Of a stretch of 10,489 nucleotides of DNA, positions 5,968 through 10,489 are shown one piece after another; the first letter of the stretch is position 1; each line of letters starts with the position of its first letter. The DNA comes from Thermoleophilia bacterium (lineage in GTDB: Bacteria > Actinomycetota > Thermoleophilia > Gaiellales > Gaiellaceae). The stretch lies in NCBI GenBank assembly GCA_014534415.1, contig JACVRM010000069.1, positions 1 to 10,489 of the forward strand. The letters run 5' to 3'. The notes beneath the pieces are model-generated. The model saw nothing but the letters and a program-made list of their open reading frames with translations. It ran no database searches and was not told the origin of the DNA. Both the position numbers and the translations under genes were made by a program.

Positions 5968-6139
5968 GACCGACGAGAATACCGAGCAGGCAACCGAGCG
6001 ACCGACGCCCGATCGGGCCGCCGAGGTGGCCGCCACGGAGGGCCGGGAAGACGACCGCAACGACCTCGCGGAAGGATCGCCGATTCCCGATCCGACCGAG
6101 GAGGACACGGGCGCAGACGACGTTCCGGACGCGGACTAA
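5966..6139 (+). CDS. Small acidic protein, hypothetical
   Basis: A 57-aa ORF starting ATG ACC GAC GAG and ending PDAD-TAA. The product is very acidic (many Asp and Glu), rich in Pro, Thr and Ala, and should be disordered; it has no Cys, signal peptide or membrane segment. About 80% of third positions are G or C, first positions favour G and second positions are rich in A, which is a coding-like pattern. GGGGAG (5950-5955) lies 10 nt before the ATG. An in-frame ATG at 5957 is a less likely start. The start codon shares CATG with the thrS start, so the two genes diverge from the same four bases with no room for a promoter between them. I do not recognise a family. It could be a chance antisense frame over the thrS promoter region. 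Confidence 0.45.
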   Translation: MTDENTEQATERPTPDRAAEVAATEGREDDRNDLAEGSPIPDPTEEDTGADDVPDAD

Positions 6140-6215
6140 GGGCGCTCGCGCGGGACGAGCATAGGAGGAGCGCCGCCGACGCCGGATGCGGTCCGACCAG
6201 GAGGACGCGTGCGAT

Positions 6216-6584
6216 TCAGCGCCGCTCGGTATCGACGGTCGCAACGGCGGAGCGCAAGCGGGCCGGCGCACGCAGCCAGTAGCTCTCGAGCAGCCACTCG
6301 CGCGCGGCTGCGAGCGACTCGTCGTCCGCGATCGTCGCCGTCACCCAGCCGTACCGGCCGACGTAGCGGGCGCGCTCGACGTACGGGAGGAGCATCGCGA
6401 TCTGCCGCTCTTCAGGCGTCAGCTTGACCGTCAGCGAGACGACCTCGCCGTCGTCGGAGAGAAGGGCGAACATCCGGTTGTCGGCCACCTTGAAGACCGG
6501 ATGGCCCCACGGCTCGTCCTCGTACGTCTCGGGCAGCGACAGCGCGAGCGCGCGCAGCTCGGCGGTGTAGCGCGCGGTGTCCAC
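6216..6584 (-). CDS. MmcQ/YjbR family protein
   Basis: A 122-aa MmcQ/YjbR-family protein, a CyaY-like alpha/beta fold often annotated as DNA-binding although its cellular role is poorly known. Typical features are LALSLPETYEDEPWGHPVFKV (13-33), the NRMFALLSDDGEVVSLTVKL strand pair, TPEERQIAMLLPYVERARYVGRYGWVTATI (56-85), and the last helix EWLLESYWLRAPARLR. The GTG at 6584 is chosen because it gives the usual family start; the frame stays open upstream but with no family-like sequence and no convincing ribosome site. It is transcribed away from the CBS-domain gene, with 77 bp between the starts, so the two may share a control region. Confidence 0.88.
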   Translation of the reverse strand: MDTARYTAELRALALSLPETYEDEPWGHPVFKVADNRMFALLSDDGEVVSLTVKLTPEERQIAMLLPYVERARYVGRYGWVTATIADDESLAAAREWLLESYWLRAPARLRSAVATVDTERR

Positions 6585-6603
6585 GAGGCCGGTGATTCTC
6601 GCC

Positions 6604-6629
6604 GTTTCGCTTGCTGCCGCGCAGGGAAG
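6604..6629 (+). promoter_or_regulatory. Stress-sigma-type promoter before the CBS gene (candidate)
   Basis: GTTT (6604-6607), 16 nt, then GGGAAG (6624-6629) resembles the SigB/SigF-type consensus GTTT-N14-16-GGGTAT. Transcription would begin about 6636, leaving a leader of about 25 nt that contains the GAGGAG ribosome site at 6651-6656. The -10 match is partial. A similarly built site with the same spacing precedes the GlsB/YeaQ gene. Confidence 0.32.
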
Positions 6630-6661
6630 CGACTTCGGCGACACGACCGAGAGGAGCGCGC

Positions 6662-7075
6662 ATGAAGACGATCCGCGACGTGATGACAGCCGGCCCGACG
6701 ACCGTCGGCGCCTCGACGCCCATCGCCGACGCTGCGAGGCTGATGAAGTCCGAGGACATCGGATCGCTGCCGATCCTCGAGGACGGCAAGCTGGCGGGCG
6801 TGCTGACCGACCGGGACATCGTGCTGAGGGTCGTCGCGGAGGGCCGCGATCCGCAGTCGACGACGGCCGGCGAGGTCGGCTCGCACGACCCCGTGACCGT
6901 CGACCCGCAGCAGAACCTGGACGAGGCACTCCGGCTGATGGCCGAGCACCAGGTACGCCGCCTGCCGGTCGTCGAGGAGGACGGCCGCCTGGTCGGCGTA
7001 CTCGCCCAGGCCGACGTGGCGCGCGAGGCGTCGCCGGAGCAGACCGGACACGTCGTCGAGGAGATCTCCGAATAG
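6662..7075 (+). CDS. Two-CBS-domain protein
   Basis: A 137-aa protein made of a tandem CBS pair (Bateman module) and little else. CBS1 begins IRDVMTAGPTTVGASTPIADAA and ends GKLAGVLTDRDIVLRVVAEG (42-62). CBS2 spans about 71-125 with VGSHDPVTVDPQQNLDEALRLM and RRLPVVEEDGRLVGVLAQADVA. Such modules bind adenosine nucleotides or similar ligands; stand-alone ones of this size include the Hrp1-like dormancy or stress proteins of actinobacteria. The ATG at 6662 has GAGGAG 5 nt upstream, a good site. The ligand and partner cannot be read from the sequence. A stress-sigma-like promoter is possible upstream. Confidence 0.93.
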   Translation: MKTIRDVMTAGPTTVGASTPIADAARLMKSEDIGSLPILEDGKLAGVLTDRDIVLRVVAEGRDPQSTTAGEVGSHDPVTVDPQQNLDEALRLMAEHQVRRLPVVEEDGRLVGVLAQADVAREASPEQTGHVVEEISE

Positions 7076-7135
7076 CGCCGGCCACACGACCGCCCTGAGA
7101 CCCAGCGGCGGTCAAGCCCGTAGCCGCCAGATGAT

Positions 7136-7153
7136 GCGGCGCCTCGGCGCCGC
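7136..7153. terminator. GC-rich hairpin after the CBS gene
   Basis: A perfect 8-bp inverted repeat, GCGGCGCC-TC-GGCGCCGC, starts 60 bp after the CBS stop codon. No T-run follows on the + strand. U-less hairpins of this kind are common as terminators in high-GC actinobacteria, so it may end the CBS transcript. Confidence 0.42.
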
Positions 7154-7159
7154 CAGCTT

Positions 7160-7172
7160 CTGACCGGGTCAG
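7160..7172. promoter_or_regulatory. CTGACC-G-GGTCAG palindrome, possible operator
   Basis: A perfect 6+1+6 palindrome lies 25 bp before the ATG of the enolase-like gene. Its size fits a dimeric repressor site, and it would lie in or near the promoter. It could instead be a small RNA stem. No regulator gene is adjacent. Confidence 0.3.
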
Positions 7173-7196
7173 CCGACTCGCGTAGCGTAGGACGGA

Positions 7197-8249
7197 ATGG
7201 CCGGCCTCTACGCCGATCTTGCGGCGCTGCCGCTCGCGGTCGACTCGTACGAACTCGAGCCGCGCGAGCGGGACGTCTCGAGCGCCTTCACGCGCGTGAC
7301 AACGATCGTCCGTCTCCGCGGCGACGGCGAGGAGGGCGTCGGCGAGGACGTCACCTACGACGCGGAAGACCAGCGTTCGCTCCAGCAGGCCGGCCCAAGC
7401 GCCCCGCTGGCGGGCGAGCACACGCTCGGCTCGTTCTCCGCGCTGCTCGGCTCGCTCGAGCTCTTTCCCGCCCCGCCCCACTTCGAGGTGTACCGCAATT
7501 ACCGGCGCTGGGCATTCGAGGCGGCCGCGCTCGACCTCGCGCTGCGACAGGCCGGCCGCCCGTTCGCCGACGCGGTAGGGCGCGAGGCTCGGCCCGTCAC
7601 GTTCGTCGTCTCGATGCGGCTCGGCGAGCCCCCGACCGCGGAGCCGGTGCTGCGACGACTCGCGCTCTACCCGTCGCTGCGCTTCAAGCTCGACCCGACG
7701 AGCTCGTGGACGGACGAACTGGTGGCCGAGCTCGCCGCCACAGGCGCCGTCGAGTCAGTGGACCTCAAGGGGCGCTATACCGGCACGGTCATCGACCAGC
7801 CTGCCGACGCGCAGCTCTACCGGCGCGTCGCCGAGGGATTTCCCAGCGCGCTCATCGAGGATCCGGCATTGACGCCCGAGACCGACGCTGTGCTCGCGCC
7901 GCACCGCGACCGGATCAGCTGGGACGAGCCGATCCATTCGGTCGCCGACATCGAGGCTTTGCCGTTCCCGCCGCGCGTCATCAATGTCAAGCCGTCGCGC
8001 TTCGGCACCGTCGAGGCGCTGCTCGCGACCTACGAGCACTGCGCGGCGCGCGGCATCCGGGTGTACGGGGGCGGCCAGTTCGAGCTTGGCCCGGGTCGCG
8101 GGCAGATCCAGTACCTCGCGTCGCTGTTCCACCCGGACGCAGCCAACGACGTCGCGCCCGGCGAGTACAACGAGCCCGAGCCGCGGCCCGGGCTGCCGAC
8201 GAGCCCGCTCGCACCTGCGCCGGCGTCCGTCGGGTTCCGCTGGGGCTAG
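7197..8249 (+). CDS. Enolase-superfamily (mandelate racemase/MLE-like) protein
   Basis: A 350-aa protein with the layout of the enolase superfamily: an N-terminal capping domain (about 1-130) and a (beta/alpha)-barrel. Enzymes of this family abstract a proton next to a carboxylate with help from Mg2+. Likely metal ligands are D189 (SVDLKGRY), E221 (LIEDP) and D243 (ISWDEPIHS). A barrel-end lysine K265 (INVKPSRFGTVEA) and GGGQFELGPGRGQIQYLASLFHP (about 291-313), like the GG-E-GIGR loop of o-succinylbenzoate synthase and N-acylamino acid racemases, are also present. The usual KxK pair reads K164-L-D166, so the second lysine is replaced. The ATG at 7197 has AGGACGG just upstream. The neighbours give no pathway hint. 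The superfamily is likely; the reaction is unknown. Confidence 0.75.
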   Translation: MAGLYADLAALPLAVDSYELEPRERDVSSAFTRVTTIVRLRGDGEEGVGEDVTYDAEDQRSLQQAGPSAPLAGEHTLGSFSALLGSLELFPAPPHFEVYRNYRRWAFEAAALDLALRQAGRPFADAVGREARPVTFVVSMRLGEPPTAEPVLRRLALYPSLRFKLDPTSSWTDELVAELAATGAVESVDLKGRYTGTVIDQPADAQLYRRVAEGFPSALIEDPALTPETDAVLAPHRDRISWDEPIHSVADIEALPFPPRVINVKPSRFGTVEALLATYEHCAARGIRVYGGGQFELGPGRGQIQYLASLFHPDAANDVAPGEYNEPEPRPGLPTSPLAPAPASVGFRWG

Positions 8250-8271
8250 CAAAACCGCTCGATTCGCACAT

Positions 8272-8299
8272 GAGGGGACACGTTTCCCTCTTTCGAGGG
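8272..8299. repeat. GAGGG / CCCTC / GAGGG alternating inverted repeat
   Basis: Three half-sites lie in a row: GAGGG (8272-8276 with an extra G), CCCTC (8286-8290) and GAGGG (8295-8299). The middle one can pair with the first (9-nt loop) or with the third (TTTC loop). It lies between the enolase-like stop and the protease start, and may act as a terminator for the first or a leader element for the second. Confidence 0.45.
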
Positions 8300-8335
8300 C
8301 GGCCCCGCCTCGACCGCGCGCCGAAACCTCACTCC

Positions 8336-10264
8336 ATGCGGCTCGTTCACCCCATCGTGCTCGTTGGCGCGGTCATCTGTTCGCTGCTCGCCCCGGGCAC
8401 GGCGCTCGCCGACCACGGCGACGACGCGGTGAGCCTCGACGGCACGTTGCGCGTGTCGCACTCCGACGACTTCAGCCAGGGGCGCTCGCGCTTCTACTAC
8501 TCGCTCGAGCGAGCCGGCAAGCGGATTGCGCTCGACTGGCGCGCCGGCGGCTCCACCTTCCGGAACGGCATGCGCGTTCGCGTGCGCGGGACGCTTGCCG
8601 GAGGCCGGCTGCGCGTCGTGCACGCCAGGGGCCTGAAGGCCAAGGCGACACGCCGCTTCGCCGCCACGACGACAGGTTCACGACGCGTCGCCGTCGTGCT
8701 CGTCAACTTCTCGAACGATACGAGCCAGCCGTACACGCCGGCGCATGCGTCAGCGGTGATGTTCTCGAACGCCAACTCGGTGCACGCGTACTTCCGCGAG
8801 GAGTCGTTCGGGAACACCTCGCTGACAGGCGACGTCTACGGCTGGTACACGATCGCGTCCACGAACGCCGGCTGCGCCGTCGAGTCGTGGGCTCAGGCCG
8901 CCGGTGCCGCCGCCGCGGCCGCCGGCGTGGCGCTCGCCAACTACCACCACATCGTCTACGCGTTCCCGAGCGCGCCCAGCTGCGGCTGGGCTGGCCTCGC
9001 CGAGATGCCCGGTTCGCGCGTCTGGATCAACGGCTCCTTCAACCTGCGCGTGCTGGCCCACGAGCTGACGCACAACCTCGGCACGCACCACGCCGCCACG
9101 CTCAGCTGCACGTCCGGCGGCATGCGTGTCGCGGTCAGCGATTCCTGCACGAAGGTCGAGTACGGCGATCCGTTCGACATCATGGGCCAGGCGGCGACGC
9201 GCCACACGAGCAACTGGCACAAGGGCCAGATCGGCTGGCTTGCCGGTGGCGCGGTGCAGACGGCGTCGGTGTCGGGCACGTACACGATCGCCCCGCAGGA
9301 GTTCGCGAGCGGCGGTGTCCAGGCACTCCGGATCCCTCGCGGCTCGACCGGCTCGTACTACTACCTCGAGTTCCGGCAGCCTTACGGGGCGTTCTTCGAC
9401 AACTTCTCGGCCGGCGACGCGGCCGTGAACGGAGTCACGATCCGGCTCGCGCCCGACTATGCGTCGAGGGAGCTCTCGTACCTGATCGACGCGACGCCCG
9501 GGACGTCCAGCTTCGCGGACGCGCCGCTCGGGACGGGTCAGACCTTCACGGACGCGCCGAACGCCGTCAGCGTCCGAACGACGGGCACGTCGCCCGCCGG
9601 TGCGACTGTCGCGGTAACGATCGGCGGCTCGCCGCCGCCTCCCCCGCCGCCCTCGCCGGACACCACGCCGCCGAGCGCGCCGGGCACGCTCTCGGCCCAG
9701 CTCCTCGCAGGCCCGCGGGTCGCGTTGACATGGGGCGCGGCGACCGACAACGCCGGCGTGGCCGGCTACCGCGTGTACCGCTCCGGCGCCTTCATCGCGA
9801 CTTCTTCGGGTACGTCGTACACGGACGCGTCGCCGCCCCCCGCCGCAACGCTGACGTACGAGGTCCGCGCATACGACGCTGCCGGGAACGTCGGCGGAGC
9901 GTCGAACAGCTCGGCCGTGACGATCGCCGGAGCTTCTCCGCCTCCCCCGCCGCCGGGCAGCTCGGCACCCGCGCTCGTCTCCGCTCCGGCGATCAAAGGC
10001 AGCACGCGCGTCGGCGGTCGCCTCCTCGCCTCGAGCGGCAGCTGGAGCGGTGACGCGCGGATCACGTACGCGTACCGCTGGGCGCGCTGCCGGGCGAGCG
10101 TGTGCTCCTACATCAGCCGCGCGCGCGCTGCGACCTACCGCGTCACACCCGCGGACCGCGGCAGGAAGCTGCGGGTCGTCGTCACGGCGACCAACGCGAA
10201 CGGCTCCTCCTCCGCCCTCTCGCGGCCGAGCGCGACGGTCACCGCACTGGCTTCCCGGCGCTAG
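8336..10264 (+). CDS. Secreted metzincin protease with FN3 and Ig-like C-terminal domains
   Basis: A 642-aa exported zinc protease resembling the M11 (gametolysin) group. Residues 1-26 are a Sec signal peptide with cleavage expected after GTALA. Residues 27-110 look like a small beta-rich propeptide. The catalytic domain (about 115-430) has the metzincin motif HELTHNLGTHH (zinc ligands H242, H246, H252; catalytic E243) and a Met-turn DIMG with M283. A proline linker (433-441), an FN3 domain (about 446-531), a second proline linker (535-540) and an Ig-like or bacterial surface-type domain (about 547-637) follow. The ATG at 8336 is chosen because the signal peptide begins there; no ribosome site is visible. 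The long upstream open frame is not signal-like. The protein is probably released or wall-attached; no sortase motif or membrane anchor is seen. Confidence 0.88.
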   Translation: MRLVHPIVLVGAVICSLLAPGTALADHGDDAVSLDGTLRVSHSDDFSQGRSRFYYSLERAGKRIALDWRAGGSTFRNGMRVRVRGTLAGGRLRVVHARGLKAKATRRFAATTTGSRRVAVVLVNFSNDTSQPYTPAHASAVMFSNANSVHAYFREESFGNTSLTGDVYGWYTIASTNAGCAVESWAQAAGAAAAAAGVALANYHHIVYAFPSAPSCGWAGLAEMPGSRVWINGSFNLRVLAHELTHNLGTHHAATLSCTSGGMRVAVSDSCTKVEYGDPFDIMGQAATRHTSNWHKGQIGWLAGGAVQTASVSGTYTIAPQEFASGGVQALRIPRGSTGSYYYLEFRQPYGAFFDNFSAGDAAVNGVTIRLAPDYASRELSYLIDATPGTSSFADAPLGTGQTFTDAPNAVSVRTTGTSPAGATVAVTIGGSPPPPPPPSPDTTPPSAPGTLSAQLLAGPRVALTWGAATDNAGVAGYRVYRSGAFIATSSGTSYTDASPPPAATLTYEVRAYDAAGNVGGASNSSAVTIAGASPPPPPPGSSAPALVSAPAIKGSTRVGGRLLASSGSWSGDARITYAYRWARCRASVCSYISRARAATYRVTPADRGRKLRVVVTATNANGSSSALSRPSATVTALASRR

Positions 10265-10294
10265 CGCCAGGCGTCCACCGCAATCGACCGGGGC

Positions 10295-10320
10295 GTTTTC
10301 GGGACGCGAGACGTGGGCAT
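10295..10320 (+). promoter_or_regulatory. Stress-sigma-type promoter before the GlsB/YeaQ gene (candidate)
   Basis: GTTT (10295-10298), 16 nt, then GGGCAT (10315-10320) matches the SigB/SigF-type pattern GTTT-N14-16-GGGTAT at nine of ten key positions. A start near 10327 would give a leader of about 25 nt carrying the ribosome site. The downstream family is often under stress control, which supports the call. Confidence 0.42.
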
Positions 10321-10351
10321 CTAGCCGAGCGTTCAGGAGGAAAGGAGGGAC

Positions 10352-10489
10352 GTGGGCATTCTCGGTTGGATTCTGCTCGGGCTGCTCGCCGGAATCATCG
10401 CGAAGGCGATCCTCCCCGGAGACGACCCGGGCGGCTTCATCATCACGGCGATCATCGGCATCGTCGGTGCGATCCTCGGCGGCTTCCTC
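10352..10489 (+). CDS. GlsB/YeaQ/YmgE family stress-response membrane protein, 3' end missing
   Basis: The first 46 residues of a small membrane protein, cut by the window end. The start MGILGWILLGLLAGIIAKAI is the family's first transmembrane helix, followed by the LPGDDPGGF loop and a second glycine-rich helix (TAIIGIVGAILGGFL). Whole members are about 80-90 aa with three helices, sit in the inner membrane and are tied to stress and acid responses in several bacteria; the molecular role is not known. The start is GTG at 10352. Two ribosome sites are stacked: AAAGGAGG ending 3 nt before the start and AGGAGG ending 11 nt before it. A short copy of the start region (GTG GGC ATC TAG) lies 39 bp upstream. 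Confidence 0.9.
   Translation, partial: MGILGWILLGLLAGIIAKAILPGDDPGGFIITAIIGIVGAILGGFL

Noticed and set aside
5968..6108. N-terminal extension of ThrRS by 47 residues
   Set aside because: The extension is Ser/Arg/Val low complexity, antisense to the acidic ORF, and precedes the standard TGS-domain start at MRVILPD.
4390..6282. A 630-codon open frame on the + strand opposite thrS
   Set aside because: It is antisense to a complete ThrRS with all catalytic residues. Long antisense frames are expected at this GC content, and the translation is Arg/Val/Leu-rich with no recognisable motif.
6186..6665. + strand frames at 6186 and 6209, the latter after an AGGAGG site
   Set aside because: Both run antisense through the MmcQ/YjbR gene and give no family-like protein; the ribosome-site match alone is not enough.
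7706..8335. N-terminal extension of the protease frame into the enolase-like gene
   Set aside because: The upstream part is an Arg/Ala-rich out-of-frame reading of the enolase-like gene, and a proper signal peptide begins at 8336.
7984..10053. A 689-codon + strand frame overlapping the protease gene
   Set aside because: It is an alternative frame of the protease with extreme Arg content and no domain; the protease frame holds the zinc motif and signal peptide.

Overview
The window is about 70% GC, with strong G/C at third codon positions and frequent GTG/TTG starts. The gene set is thrS-infC-rpmI-rplT followed by a TrmH-type methylase, together with DUF2332, MmcQ/YjbR, a CBS pair and a GlsB/YeaQ protein. 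This points to a high-GC actinobacterium. The general look resembles the deep class Thermoleophilia (Gaiellales/Solirubrobacterales), but that is an inference from style and cannot be proven here. No mobile element, CRISPR array, tRNA or rRNA gene was seen.

Layout. Positions 2-451 (+) hold the 3' end of a SAM-dependent methyltransferase gene. Positions 494-5967 (-) hold a convergent cluster whose transcription order is thrS, infC, rpmI, rplT, a DUF2332 gene, a structured 156-bp spacer with a duplicated palindromic element, a TrmH/SpoU RNA methylase, and a MOSC protein. Most of it is translation machinery: ThrRS charges tRNA-Thr, IF3 acts in initiation, L35 and L20 build the large subunit, and the TrmH-type enzyme modifies RNA. 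A small acidic ORF (5966-6139, +) starts on the same CATG as thrS, in the opposite direction. An MmcQ/YjbR gene (6216-6584, -) and a two-CBS-domain gene (6662-7075, +) form a divergent pair. Two further + strand genes follow: an enolase-superfamily-like protein (7197-8249) and a large secreted metzincin protease with FN3 and Ig-like C-terminal domains (8336-10264). The right edge holds the start of a GlsB/YeaQ/YmgE membrane protein gene (10352 to the window end).

The genes themselves are mostly ordinary. The points worth a second look are in the joints between them: a probable CTG start for DUF2332 that overlaps the rplT stop as CTGA; an IF3 gene with a TTG start whose acidic C-terminal tail is read through 122 nt of rpmI in another frame; a thrS-infC spacer with two hairpins whose cores are also complementary to each other; a duplicated alternating-palindrome element that also repeats the trmH start region; and two matching GTTT-N16-GGG stress-sigma-like promoters before the CBS and GlsB genes. 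I did not find a clear new multi-gene system in this window.
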